A stretch of 33,854 nt of DNA from Lachnospiraceae bacterium (GCA_014804785.1 JAAUZD010000026.1:153919-187772), one strand, 5' to 3'. Counted from the stretch's first letter, positions 1 through 9,481 are shown. A program made the numbers and translations. The notes: generated by a model not told the origin, from the sequence alone.

Positions 1-3000
1 CACGTGGCGGTTGTATACCGTGATGTAAAGATTTCTTATAAGGAACTGGATGAAATCACAGACCGTATCGGCGCATATCTGGTCAAAAAAGGTCTGGGCG
101 CGGAGGATCCCGTTGCGATTCTGATTCCGAGAAGTGAATACATGGCGGTAGCATCCATTGGCGTATTAAAGGCGGGCTGCGCTTATCAGCCGCTGGATCC
201 GACTTACCCGAAAGACCGGCTTTTGTTTATGTTGGAGGATTCCGGTGCGCAGGTATTGATTGCGGACGAGTCCATGCTTGAACTTGTACCGGATTTTGGC
301 GGGGAAGTTCTGCTGACCAGCGAGATTGGCAAACTGCCTGCAGTGGACGTGGAACTGCCTTTGGCAAAACCGGAGGATCTGTTCGTCTTGCTGTATACCT
401 CCGGTTCCACCGGCGTACCGAAAGGATGTATGTTGGAGTATGGCAATATTACCGCATTTTGCAGATGGTATCACCGTTACTATCAGCTGACAGAGGAAGA
501 CCGGATTGCTGCATATGCTTCCTTTGGTTTTGATGCAAGTATGATGGATATTTTCAGCACGTTGACAAGAGGCGCTGCGCTCTACGTGATTGCAGAAGAT
601 ATCCGTCTGGATTTCATGGAATTAAACCGTTATTTTGAAGAAAACGGTATTACAAACAGCTTTATGACCACGCAGGTAGGGCGGCAGTTTGCAATGGAGA
701 TGAAATGTAAGACGTTAAGACACCTGTCTGTGGGCGGTGAAAAGCTGGTTTCCATGGAACCGCCCAAAGGGTATCGTTTTTATAATTTATATGGACCGAC
801 AGAAAGTACGGTATGTGTTACCGCTTTATGTGTAGACCAGTATTACGATAATATTCCTGTCGGGAAAGCGCTTGATAATGTGAAATTATACGTTGTGGAC
901 GAACAGGGGCACAGGCTTCCGGCAGGTGCATGCGGTGAACTTTTGGTTTCCGGTATTCAGGTTGCAAGAGGCTATTTGAACCGTCCGGAAAAAACGGCAG
1001 AAAGCTTCTCTTCTAATCCGTACACAGATGAAAAAGACTATCAGCGTATGTATCGTACAGGGGATGTTGTACGGCAGCTTCCGGATGGTATGATTCAGTT
1101 TGTAGGACGGCAGGATGCACAGGTAAAAATCCGCGGCTTCCGTATTGAATTATCTGAAATAGAAGAAGTCATCCGCAGATTCCCGGGAATCAAGGATGCG
1201 ACGGTGGCAGCTTTTGATGAAAATGGCGGAGGAAAGTATATTGCGGCATACGTTGTTTCAGATCAGAAGATTGATGTAGAAGCATTAAACAGATTTATCC
1301 TTGAGACAAAGCCTCCTTATATGGTTCCGGCAGTTACGATGCAGATTGATGCGATTCCGCTTAACCAGAACCAGAAGGTAAATAAGCGTGCGCTCCCTAA
1401 ACCGGAGAAACAGGCGGAAGAACTGGTTGCACCGGAAACAGAAATCCAGAAGCGTATTTTTGAATGTGTGGCAGAGGCTGTAGGACATCGTGAATTTGGT
1501 ATTACGACGGATATATACTATGCCGGACTGACTTCAGTCAGTGCGATCCGTTTGAATGTCCTGCTTGCCAAAGAGTTTGATATCGTCATAAAGACTGCGG
1601 ATTTAAAGAAGAATGCGACGATCATACAGTTAGAGCGGTTTATCCTCGGAAGTGAAGCGGCTAAGGGGCATGACGTGCAGGAGATTTATCCGCTGACCAA
1701 TACACAGCTCGGCGTGTTTATTGACTGTACAGCAAATATGGGTACAACCATATATAATATTCCATATTTACTGAAACTGAGTGACAAGATTGATATAGAC
1801 CGGTTGAAAGAGGCAGTCCGGCAGACGATCGAAGCGCATCCCTATTTAAAGGTTCAACTGTTCCTGAATGATGACGGAGAAGCAAAGCAGAGAAGAAATG
1901 ATGATCTGCCGGCAAATGTGGAGATTGTAGAAGGTCTGGATATGGAGAATCTTGTCCGTCCGTACGGATTGTTTGGCGAACCGTTATACCGGTTTGAGAT
2001 CCATCAGACTGTAGAGGGCAATTATTTGTTTATTGATCTCCATCATTTGATTGCCGATGGAACCTCTCTTGATATATTGATTGACCATATCAATCAGGCT
2101 TATAATAATGAGAGCCTTTCACCGGAAAGTTATACCAGCTATGATGCTGCGCTGGATCATGAGGCGGCATTAAAATCGGATACCTACAAAACGGCAGAAG
2201 AATTTTACCGCTCGGAATTTGAGGACTGCGGCGGCGATACCAGTTTTTATCCGGATAAAAATGACGGAAAACCGGCGGTGGGAACGGTTAGTATTGTGGA
2301 TGAAGATCTGTCACCAGAATTTGTCCATGCGCTTTGCGAAAAATTTGGAATTACGGAAAATGTATTTTTTATCGGCGCTTTTGGTATTCTGCTTGGAAAA
2401 TATAATTTTAAAGAGGAGGCCGTCTTTACTACCATTTACAATGGCAGGAACGATTCGCGCTTAGCTGAGACGATTGGAATGTTGGTTAAGACGCTCCCTG
2501 TCTGTTGCCGCATAGAAAATGATATGGAAAGTTATTTCCAGACGCTTAGGCGGCAGCTGATGAACGCTATGGATAACGATATTTATCCGTTTTTTGAAGT
2601 CAGCAGGAACTATAACGTACAGCCCAACGCTATGTTCGTATATCAGGGAAGCCAGTTCTCATTTGACTGCATCGGGCAGGAGCCGGCTGAGCAGATTCCG
2701 CTGTACCTGAACGCAGCAAAAGCTCCAATATCGCTTGTTGTCAGCATACAGGACGGCAAATTCGAATATGAACTGGAATACCGGAAGGATATGTTTGAAG
2801 AAGAATCCATACAGTTCATTTTAGAGAATTTCTCAAAGATAGCAAATGGACTTGCGCAGGAAAAAACACCACAGGACATCCAGCTTCTTTTTGAAGAATC
2901 AAAAGAAATGGTAGATGATCCGGCTTATACGGGCAAGACATTTGTGGATCTGTTTAGGGAAGCAGTAGAGCAATATCCGGACAGACCGGCAGTGCGTGAC

Positions 3001-5853
3001 TGTCAGGGAACCATTACCTACCGCGAATTAGATAGAATTTCTGATTATGTGGCAGCAAAATTAAGTGAGAACGGATTTGGACCGGAACGGGTGGCAGGAA
3101 TCCTTTGCGGCAGGACGAAGGAATTTGTAGCAGGCTATGTCGGTGTTATGAAAGCCGGCGGGGCGTATGTGCCGCTGGATCCGGAGTATCCGCAGGATAG
3201 GCTTGAATATATGCTGGAAGATTCCGGCGCTGATAACCTTCTGATGGTGAGGGAATATGCAGATTTGATGAAGTTTTATGATGGAAATGTACTGTGGCTG
3301 GATGATATGGTAAAAGAAGGTGAAAATTATCATCTGACCGCAGAACTTACAGATCCTAAGCCGGAGAATCTTGCATACATGATTTATACCTCCGGTTCCA
3401 CAGGAAAACCCAAAGGGGTTATGATTGAACAGAGAAATCTTGTCAATCTGATTATGCACATAAACTCCTTCCTTAAAATCGTTCCTGAGGATATTTGCTC
3501 GGAGTTTGCAAGTTTCTGCTTTGATGCCTCTGTCCATGATTTGTTTGCACCCCTTACGGTAGGAGCTCTTTTGTATATCTTCCCGGAATCTATCCGAAAG
3601 GATGCCCTGCAAGTGGCAGAAACCATCAAAAAAGAAAAAATCACCATGGGAACATTCCCTACCCAGATGGGTGAACTTGTGGCAGAGATCCTGACAGAGC
3701 CGTGTGATATGCGCGTCATGACGCTGGGCGGTGAGAAATTTAAGCGTTATTATAGCCGCAGCTACACCATGATCAATGGTTATGGACCCACTGAAAATAC
3801 AGTATCATCCACAGAGTTCGTGGTGGATAAGGAGTATAAGAACATCCCTATAGGCAGGTCGCAGATGAATGTGCGCAGCTATATTGTGGATGAAAAGTTG
3901 AACCGTCTGCCGGTGGGCGCACCTGGAGAACTGTGTCATGCAGGCAGACAGATTGCAAGAGGATATCATAATCTGCCTGAAAAGACAGCGGCAAGCTTTG
4001 TGGAAAATCCTTTTAGAACCTGTGCGGATGATGCAAGAATGTATCACACCGGAGATATGGTTCGCATGAAAGGCGACGGAAATATAGAATATATCGGAAG
4101 AATCGATTCCCAGGTGAAGATCCGCGGCTACAGAGTAGAATTAAGTGAAATTGAAGGAACCATCCTGTCCTATGAGGGAATTAAAGAAGCGGCAGTGACA
4201 GTTATAGAAAAGAGCGGAAACAAGTATATCGTGGCATATTACACAGGGGCATCACCGGATACGCAGATCTGGCAGGAATTTTTAAAGCCGCTGCTGCCGG
4301 AATATATGATTCCAGCCTTCTATGTATATCTCGACAGTATGCCTGTTACACCGGGCGGAAAAATTGACAAGCGTTCTCTTCCTGCGCCCAGCGTGGAGAC
4401 GGAAAGAGACGAATATGAACCTCCGGTTAATCCGATACAGGAGCAACTCTGTGAAGTATTTGAAAAAGCACTTGGAATGGAGAAGATAGGAATCAATGAT
4501 AACTTCTTTGAATTAGGAGGCACCTCACTGACAGCATCCAAGATAGCAGTGCTGTGTTTGGCGAAAAAGCTTCCTGTGGTATATGCTGACATTTTCAAAT
4601 ACCCTACAGTGAGACAGCTTGCAGCGTGGGTGTATGAAGATTCGGTAGAGGAAACAGTGGAAAAAGATGAAATATCCTCTTATAATTATGATAAGGTCAG
4701 CCGCATTCTGCTTCCCAACAGAGCAAAGAATGCAGATCTGGTGAAGAAAGAGGAATTGGGCGATATCCTGTTGACAGGTGCTACGGGCTTCCTTGGAATT
4801 CATGTGCTGAAAGCATTCCTTGATTCTTATGAAGGAAAAATCTATGCGCTGGTAAGGAAAGGGAAATATCCTTCCTCCGAAAAACGGCTGATGAATATGC
4901 TGATGTATTATTTTGATGATCCCCTTGAGGAACTTTTTGGGAAGAGAATCTTCTGTATCGACGGAGATATTACAGACCAGAAGTCCTTAGAAAGTCTGAA
5001 AGAATATCCATTTAAGACTTTGATCAACTGTGCGGCATGTGTAAAGCATTTCTCCTCAGATGATACGCTTCAGAAGATCAATGTAGACGGTGTGAGAAAT
5101 CTGATTGCGCTTTGCAGTGAACTGAACAGGAGACTGATTCAGATATCCACGGTATCTGTTGCGGGAGAAGGAACGGGTAATAAACCCGGTATTGACAGGG
5201 ATCTTTGCGAACATGAGTTGTATATCGGTCAGAGAATCACAAATGAATATATCCGGACCAAGTTCCTGGCAGAGCGTTATGTACTGGAAGCAGTTCATGA
5301 TGGACTGGATGCCAAAATCATTCGTGTGGGCAATCTGATGAGCCGTAATTCGGATGGTGAATTCCAGATTAACTTTGTCACCAATGGATTCTTGCGGGGT
5401 GTCCGCGGATATGTGGCGGTGGGAATGTTCCCTATAAGCGGCATGAATGAGAGCGCTGAATTTTCACCTATCGATTCTACCGCAGAAGCAATTTTAAAAC
5501 TGGCAGGAACAGATAAGAAGTTCACTGTTTATCATGCATGCAACAGCCATCACATTTTCATGGGAGATTTAATTTATGCAATGCAAAATCATGGATTTGA
5601 AATTCAGATTGTAAATGATGAGCAGTTTGATAAAGGGGTCAATGATTATGCTGCATCCCATGAAGACAGCGAGGCTGTGTCCGGATTGATTGCATATGCG
5701 TCAAGAGACGAAGACCAGATTTACACCGTAGGATACAAAAATCAGTTTACCACAGAGGTGTTATATCGCCTGGGTTATAAGTGGCCGATTACAGATGACG
5801 ACTATCTGGAACATGCCATAAATGCACTGGATAAGCTGGGATTTTTTGAATAG
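1..5853 (+). CDS. Non-ribosomal peptide synthetase with terminal reductase (5' end outside window)
   Basis: The reading frame is open from base 1, so the start lies upstream; 1950 residues are visible. Numbering from base 1, the domains are: adenylation 1 (about 1-475, P-loop-like YTSGSTG at 132), thiolation 1 (Ser512 in GLTS, where GGHS is usual), condensation (about 560-970, intact HHLIADG at 681-687), adenylation 2 (about 980-1460, YTSGSTG at 1129), thiolation 2 (LGGTSL, Ser1509) and a thioester reductase of SDR type (GATGFLG at 1593-1599, Tyr1750/Lys1754). There is no thioesterase, so the chain should leave by NAD(P)H-dependent reduction as an aldehyde or alcohol. Known gut Clostridia NRPSs of this layout make dipeptide aldehydes that cyclise to pyrazinones; that this one does so is inference. 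The gene is followed at once by its PPTase. Substrates are not known. Confidence 0.92.
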   Translation, partial: HVAVVYRDVKISYKELDEITDRIGAYLVKKGLGAEDPVAILIPRSEYMAVASIGVLKAGCAYQPLDPTYPKDRLLFMLEDSGAQVLIADESMLELVPDFGGEVLLTSEIGKLPAVDVELPLAKPEDLFVLLYTSGSTGVPKGCMLEYGNITAFCRWYHRYYQLTEEDRIAAYASFGFDASMMDIFSTLTRGAALYVIAEDIRLDFMELNRYFEENGITNSFMTTQVGRQFAMEMKCKTLRHLSVGGEKLVSMEPPKGYRFYNLYGPTESTVCVTALCVDQYYDNIPVGKALDNVKLYVVDEQGHRLPAGACGELLVSGIQVARGYLNRPEKTAESFSSNPYTDEKDYQRMYRTGDVVRQLPDGMIQFVGRQDAQVKIRGFRIELSEIEEVIRRFPGIKDATVAAFDENGGGKYIAAYVVSDQKIDVEALNRFILETKPPYMVPAVTMQIDAIPLNQNQKVNKRALPKPEKQAEELVAPETEIQKRIFECVAEAVGHREFGITTDIYYAGLTSVSAIRLNVLLAKEFDIVIKTADLKKNATIIQLERFILGSEAAKGHDVQEIYPLTNTQLGVFIDCTANMGTTIYNIPYLLKLSDKIDIDRLKEAVRQTIEAHPYLKVQLFLNDDGEAKQRRNDDLPANVEIVEGLDMENLVRPYGLFGEPLYRFEIHQTVEGNYLFIDLHHLIADGTSLDILIDHINQAYNNESLSPESYTSYDAALDHEAALKSDTYKTAEEFYRSEFEDCGGDTSFYPDKNDGKPAVGTVSIVDEDLSPEFVHALCEKFGITENVFFIGAFGILLGKYNFKEEAVFTTIYNGRNDSRLAETIGMLVKTLPVCCRIENDMESYFQTLRRQLMNAMDNDIYPFFEVSRNYNVQPNAMFVYQGSQFSFDCIGQEPAEQIPLYLNAAKAPISLVVSIQDGKFEYELEYRKDMFEEESIQFILENFSKIANGLAQEKTPQDIQLLFEESKEMVDDPAYTGKTFVDLFREAVEQYPDRPAVRDCQGTITYRELDRISDYVAAKLSENGFGPERVAGILCGRTKEFVAGYVGVMKAGGAYVPLDPEYPQDRLEYMLEDSGADNLLMVREYADLMKFYDGNVLWLDDMVKEGENYHLTAELTDPKPENLAYMIYTSGSTGKPKGVMIEQRNLVNLIMHINSFLKIVPEDICSEFASFCFDASVHDLFAPLTVGALLYIFPESIRKDALQVAETIKKEKITMGTFPTQMGELVAEILTEPCDMRVMTLGGEKFKRYYSRSYTMINGYGPTENTVSSTEFVVDKEYKNIPIGRSQMNVRSYIVDEKLNRLPVGAPGELCHAGRQIARGYHNLPEKTAASFVENPFRTCADDARMYHTGDMVRMKGDGNIEYIGRIDSQVKIRGYRVELSEIEGTILSYEGIKEAAVTVIEKSGNKYIVAYYTGASPDTQIWQEFLKPLLPEYMIPAFYVYLDSMPVTPGGKIDKRSLPAPSVETERDEYEPPVNPIQEQLCEVFEKALGMEKIGINDNFFELGGTSLTASKIAVLCLAKKLPVVYADIFKYPTVRQLAAWVYEDSVEETVEKDEISSYNYDKVSRILLPNRAKNADLVKKEELGDILLTGATGFLGIHVLKAFLDSYEGKIYALVRKGKYPSSEKRLMNMLMYYFDDPLEELFGKRIFCIDGDITDQKSLESLKEYPFKTLINCAACVKHFSSDDTLQKINVDGVRNLIALCSELNRRLIQISTVSVAGEGTGNKPGIDRDLCEHELYIGQRITNEYIRTKFLAERYVLEAVHDGLDAKIIRVGNLMSRNSDGEFQINFVTNGFLRGVRGYVAVGMFPISGMNESAEFSPIDSTAEAILKLAGTDKKFTVYHACNSHHIFMGDLIYAMQNHGFEIQIVNDEQFDKGVNDYAASHEDSEAVSGLIAYASRDEDQIYTVGYKNQFTTEVLYRLGYKWPITDDDYLEHAINALDKLGFFE

Positions 5854-5881
5854 GAAAAAGAAGAAAGACGGTACATTTAAG

Positions 5882-6526
5882 ATGGTACATTTATATGCAA
5901 CGGATATCAGGAATCTGCCGGATCCTAAAGAAGATCCCGTGCTGCTTGATAAACTGAGTGCCGAAAGAAAATGCAGAATCATGAAATTTCTTAAGGCGGA
6001 GGATAGAAAACGGAGCCTTGGGGCAGGTCTTTTAGTAAACGAGATCCTGCCCCGTCATGGGGCGTCACCTGCCGAAATCCGGGTAGGAGAAGATGGAAAG
6101 CCGGTAGTGGAAGGAATTTTTTTTAATCTGTCACATTCTGATAACATGGTCATCTGTGCGACAGCAAAGAAGGAAGTGGGATGTGATGTGGAAAAAATCG
6201 TAAGAGCACCGAAGGGGGTAGCGGAGCGTTTTTTTCACCCCAGCGAGGCAAAGTATGTAAAAGCAGGCATAGGAGAAGAGAGAGATCACAGATTTTTCCG
6301 AATCTGGACAATGAAAGAAAGTTATATAAAGATGACTGGGGAAGGAATGAGTCTTTCCTTTGATCGTTTTGAGTTTCTTTTAGATTCTGAAAAGACAAGG
6401 GTGCGCCGGGACGGTAAAATCCTCTCCTGCCATGTTATGGAGTATGGTATTCCAGGATATAAGGTATCCGTATGTGCGAAGGAAGAGAAATTTGCTAAAT
6501 TTATAGAATTTGTTGACCTTGGATGA
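5882..6526 (+). CDS. Sfp-type 4'-phosphopantetheinyl transferase
   Basis: The enzyme transfers the phosphopantetheine arm of coenzyme A to the carrier-domain serines of the NRPS just upstream. The frame is open further upstream, into the NRPS end, but I chose the ATG at 5882. With it, the Mg-binding acids fall at Asp102, Glu104 (GCDVE) and Glu146 (WTMKESYIK), each exactly five residues before Sfp D107, E109 and E151. The substrate-binding FNLSHS motif is also present. At 214 residues it is close to the usual Sfp length. It lies 28 nt after the NRPS stop with only a weak purine-rich ribosome site, so translation is probably coupled within the operon. Fatty-acid ACP could be a second target. 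Confidence 0.9.
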   Translation: MVHLYATDIRNLPDPKEDPVLLDKLSAERKCRIMKFLKAEDRKRSLGAGLLVNEILPRHGASPAEIRVGEDGKPVVEGIFFNLSHSDNMVICATAKKEVGCDVEKIVRAPKGVAERFFHPSEAKYVKAGIGEERDHRFFRIWTMKESYIKMTGEGMSLSFDRFEFLLDSEKTRVRRDGKILSCHVMEYGIPGYKVSVCAKEEKFAKFIEFVDLG

Positions 6527-6576
6527 TAATGAGGTTAGAATAAAAATAATGATAAAAAGAAAGGTATGGGTATAAA

Positions 6577-6876
6577 ATGACAATTACAAAAAGCACAGAA
6601 AATGCAGTACTTACGTTGGAACTGGAAGGAAGACTGGATACGAATACGGCACCGGAACTGGAAAAAGAAATCAGTACAGATCTGACAGATGATGTACAGA
6701 CTTTGATTCTGGACTTAAAAGAACTTGAATATATTTCTTCTGCCGGACTGCGCGTTCTTCTTGCTGCACAGAAGAAAATGAACAAGCAGGGGAATATGGT
6801 TATAAAAAATGTAAATGATATGATTATGGATGTATTTCAGGTGACTGGGTTTGTAGATATTTTAACCATTGAATAA
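6577..6876 (+). CDS. Single-domain STAS protein, anti-sigma factor antagonist type
   Basis: The protein has 99 residues and is one STAS domain. It matches SpoIIAA/RsbV-like proteins in length, in the early LEGRLDTNTAPELE segment, and in the ISSAGLRVLL stretch. There, Ser54 (next to Ser55) aligns with the serine that is phosphorylated in SpoIIAA. Such proteins switch partners by phosphorylation, usually freeing a sigma factor from its anti-sigma kinase. No kinase, phosphatase or sigma gene is visible nearby. It starts 50 nt after the PPTase stop with an AAGAAAGG ribosome site and no clear promoter of its own, so it is probably the last gene of the NRPS operon. A regulatory link to the NRPS is inference. 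Confidence 0.88.
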   Translation: MTITKSTENAVLTLELEGRLDTNTAPELEKEISTDLTDDVQTLILDLKELEYISSAGLRVLLAAQKKMNKQGNMVIKNVNDMIMDVFQVTGFVDILTIE

Positions 6877-6933
6877 ATAATGAAAAAAAAGAAGAGTACT
6901 TTAGTTCAAAACTGTTCATTTAGAAATTTTAGG

Positions 6934-6991
6934 AGTCAGCCTCGCAGAGACAGAAGTTTTTACGGAATGTCATAATTATGCGGGGCTGATT
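6934..6991 (+). terminator. Stem-loop after the NRPS/PPTase/STAS genes
   Basis: Arms 6934-6946 and 6979-6991 form a 13-bp RNA stem with two G-U pairs. The 32-nt loop contains a further GACA/TGTC pairing (6949-6952 with 6968-6971). A T-rich run (6997-7018) follows. It probably ends the NRPS operon transcript, but the long structured loop also fits a small RNA. The rest of 6877-7139 shows no gene and no clear promoter. Confidence 0.4.
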
Positions 6992-7139
6992 GTCGCATTT
7001 ATTCCTTTTTTCCTTTTTTGATTAAAGACGGTAAAATAATAGCAGACAAGGCAAGAAAATTATGATACAGTTAAAAGAACCTGTAAAGATCTATCAAGGG
7101 GTTCGTAATAAAGATTATGAATAGAAAGAAGGCAGGGAA

Positions 7140-7703
7140 ATGGAGGAAGCATTTCTTGAGAAAGTAAAAGAGCAGGCGAATCAGGCGGCTGAGGAACTGA
7201 TTGGTAAAGCGCATCTGTCTGAAGGAGATATCCTTGTGGTAGGGTGTTCTTCCAGTGAAGTGACAGGAGAGAGGATAGGAACATCCTCAAGCATTGAGAC
7301 GGCTGAAGCGGTATTTGAGGGAATTTATGAAGCTGTCAGGAAAAATGGTCTTTATCTTGCTGCACAGTGCTGTGAACATTTAAACAGAGCGATTATCATG
7401 GAAGAGGAACTTGCAAAAAGAGAGAGGCTTCCTATTGTCAATGTGATTCCCCAGCCTAAGGCAGGCGGTTCCTTTGGCACTACAGCCTATAAACGGTTTT
7501 CGCATCCTGTGGCAGTGGAACATATAAAGGCGCAGGCAGGCATGGATATCGGGGATACGTTGATTGGTATGCACCTTACAGAAGTGGCGGTTCCTGTCCG
7601 CATTTCGGTTAAGGAAATAGGGCAGGCACATCTGGTGTGCGCCAGAACGAGAGGGAAATTTATCGGCGGCGAGAGAGCCGTTTACGATCAGGATATGCTG
7701 TAG
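7140..7703 (+). CDS. UPF0340 / TIGR01440 family protein (YwlG-like)
   Basis: The 187 residues cover the whole family length and carry its conserved blocks: VGCSSSEVTGERIGTSSS near the N-terminus, CCEHLNRA, VNVIPQPKAGGSFGTTAY, the GMDIGDTLIGMHL segment, and a C-terminal IGGERAVYD. The family is widespread in Firmicutes (B. subtilis YwlG), is cytoplasmic and has no established biochemical role. The ATG at 7140 follows the purine-rich GAAGGCAGGGAA. The next gene starts 45 nt after its stop with no promoter or terminator visible, so the two may be cotranscribed. I am sure of the family, not of the function. Confidence 0.9.
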   Translation: MEEAFLEKVKEQANQAAEELIGKAHLSEGDILVVGCSSSEVTGERIGTSSSIETAEAVFEGIYEAVRKNGLYLAAQCCEHLNRAIIMEEELAKRERLPIVNVIPQPKAGGSFGTTAYKRFSHPVAVEHIKAQAGMDIGDTLIGMHLTEVAVPVRISVKEIGQAHLVCARTRGKFIGGERAVYDQDML

Positions 7704-7748
7704 ATAAAATACAGAAGAAGCAGAAAATAAAGGGAAACGGAGGAAACT

Positions 7749-8864
7749 ATGGAAAACGAAAACCAAAGCTATGAGCAGGGAGTATATGGATATAGTGGGA
7801 ATCCATTTGAACAGATGGAGTACGGTCTTTGTAAAAAATGCAGACGCAGAACAATCGATCGGAGCGAAAATCCCAATTCTGAACTGTGTAGAGAATGCCG
7901 GAAAGAACTGATTAAATTAAAGATACCGCCTGTATTTTACATATGCGCCGTATTGGTGGTTCTCCTTATAGTCTTTACAATGGTACCTTCTGTAGATGGA
8001 TTGGAAAATGTATTTTCTTATGAAAGCGCGCAGGAGAATTCCGAGGAAGGTTATGTGATAACCGTCATGGATGATCTGGTTTCTATCTTAGATGAAAATC
8101 CCGACAATATTGATGCTGCGATAGAGCTTACGGATGTTGCTATGAAGTACAGCTATTATGAATACGCCACTTATGCCATTGAAAATTTTTTGGTGGGAGA
8201 AGAAGTTTCGGACAAAGTATATTACAGAATCAAGGGTTACATAAATGAACTTAATACTTATTATGATACCATTGATTTAAGTGACAGTATATGGGAAGAA
8301 CTTGGTGAGGATTGGGAAGAGGATGATGATCCATATGTATTGCTGGATACTTATTGTGAAAAGATATCGCCGTATATTGGAAATTCAAAATATGACCAGG
8401 CTTTGCTCTATTATTATCTGGGAAGCATGACACAGGATGGGGAGCAGAGAAATGCCTATCTTGAAAAATGCGTAGAAATAAATCCCTGCTATTATGAAGC
8501 CCAAGCACAGATTGCGGTTTATTATCGCAGGCAGGGAGAATTAGATAAGGCAAGGGAAATTCTTGAATCTGTTTATGAAACGAATAAAGAGGACTATTCC
8601 ATACTGAGAGCTTATGCAACCTTGGAGCTTGTTGAGGGAAATTTGGAGGATGCTCTTGACTTTGCATACAGGGCTTACGAAATGTATCCTGAGGGAGATT
8701 ATGTGGTGGATACTTATGCTGTTGCGCTGGCAGCAAGCGACAGGCTGGAGGAAGCAAGAAACCTTGTCAGAAGATATGAGGATGCTGATAATAGCTTTGA
8801 TGATGATTTCTATGATTTCCTTGATGGGAAAATGACACTGGAAGAATATTACATAGGAGAATAG
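7749..8864 (+). CDS. Membrane-anchored zinc-ribbon / TPR protein
   Basis: The protein has 371 residues. Two CxxC pairs (Cys28/31 and Cys47/50) form a probable zinc ribbon at the N-terminus. One membrane span follows (about residues 61-79, rich in V, L and I). The rest is helical, with tetratricopeptide-like repeats clearest at about 205-340 (for example ARE, YRRQGELDKA and LEEARNLVRR segments). Acidic residues dominate around 175-190. TPRs bind other proteins; the expected topology is zinc ribbon inside and TPRs outside, but this is not certain. A good GGAGG lies just before the ATG. The stop is 10 nt before the start of the next membrane gene, so the pair probably acts together. No specific function is recognised. 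Confidence 0.84.
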   Translation: MENENQSYEQGVYGYSGNPFEQMEYGLCKKCRRRTIDRSENPNSELCRECRKELIKLKIPPVFYICAVLVVLLIVFTMVPSVDGLENVFSYESAQENSEEGYVITVMDDLVSILDENPDNIDAAIELTDVAMKYSYYEYATYAIENFLVGEEVSDKVYYRIKGYINELNTYYDTIDLSDSIWEELGEDWEEDDDPYVLLDTYCEKISPYIGNSKYDQALLYYYLGSMTQDGEQRNAYLEKCVEINPCYYEAQAQIAVYYRRQGELDKAREILESVYETNKEDYSILRAYATLELVEGNLEDALDFAYRAYEMYPEGDYVVDTYAVALAASDRLEEARNLVRRYEDADNSFDDDFYDFLDGKMTLEEYYIGE

Positions 8865-8874
8865 GGGGATAAGG

Positions 8875-9444
8875 ATGATTATACCGGGAATAGTAATATC
8901 AGTTTTGACCTTTCCAGGGGTTGCCGTATATCAACTGGCGCACCAGATCTGCTGTAGAATCTGCAAGATACCGGTTTACGAGGTGAAATATTTTCAAGTA
9001 AAAAATCCCTGCGGTTATGTTTTGCATGAGGCCACGTCCAATCCGTGGAAAAATCTGCTGACGAGTTTTGGTCCCTTTTTTATCAACACGATTCTGGGCA
9101 TGCTGATTACACTGCCTGCTTATGCCAATGTTTTTGGCTATAATTATATTGGCGGAACGCTGGGGATTTGTGTGACCATGAGCAGCTGGCTGCTCTACTG
9201 GCTTGGCGTGTCCATTCTGATGCATGCGTTTCCCAGTACGGGAGATGCGAAGACATTGGTGGAGAGCGTACTTAAAAACAAAGAAGTCGGTCTGTTTGCT
9301 AAAGTTGTGACAGCGCCGTTTATCGGGCTGATTTATCTTGGCGCGTTTGGTTCTATGATTTGGCTGGATTTGCTTTATGGCATAGGGATGTCAATGTTAC
9401 TTCCCAAGTTGTTTCCTGGTTTGTTTAGATTTTTGTTATTTTAG
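8875..9444 (+). CDS. M50-like membrane protein with a broken HExxH site
   Basis: The protein has 189 residues with several hydrophobic spans. The N-terminal FPGVAVYQLAHQ segment aligns with the FPGVxVHELAHQ zinc-protease motif of a membrane metalloprotease family, but His and Glu are replaced by Tyr19 and Gln20 while His23 remains. A later HAFPSTGDAK segment, which in the family carries a further metal ligand, is kept. The fold is therefore probably retained while proteolysis is lost. Each change needs one base (CAT to TAT, GAA to CAA). It is tightly linked (10 nt) to the upstream TPR gene and has a GGGGGATAAGG ribosome site. It may serve as a membrane scaffold. The family assignment is from memory of the motifs. 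Confidence 0.68.
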   Translation: MIIPGIVISVLTFPGVAVYQLAHQICCRICKIPVYEVKYFQVKNPCGYVLHEATSNPWKNLLTSFGPFFINTILGMLITLPAYANVFGYNYIGGTLGICVTMSSWLLYWLGVSILMHAFPSTGDAKTLVESVLKNKEVGLFAKVVTAPFIGLIYLGAFGSMIWLDLLYGIGMSMLLPKLFPGLFRFLLF

Positions 9445-9452
9445 TAAAATTC

Positions 9453-9481
9453 TTGAAAATCTCATATGCTTTTGTTACACT
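9453..9481 (+). promoter_or_regulatory. Sigma-A promoter for pgi
   Basis: TTGAAA (9453-9458), a 17-nt spacer, and TACACT (9476-9481) preceded by TG at 9473-9474 make an extended -10 promoter. Transcription should start near 9488. An AAAGGAG ribosome site lies before the pgi ATG at 9537. Confidence 0.5.

Noticed and set aside
3061-3612. 183-residue minus-strand frame
   Set aside because: Lies wholly inside the NRPS in antisense.
5822-5881. Longer PPTase start inside the NRPS gene
   Set aside because: Catalytic residues align with Sfp at a constant offset of five only from the ATG at 5882, and the extension is lysine-rich and unlike the family.
8251-8757. 168-residue minus-strand frame
   Set aside because: Pro/His/Gln-rich antisense of the TPR gene with no ribosome site.
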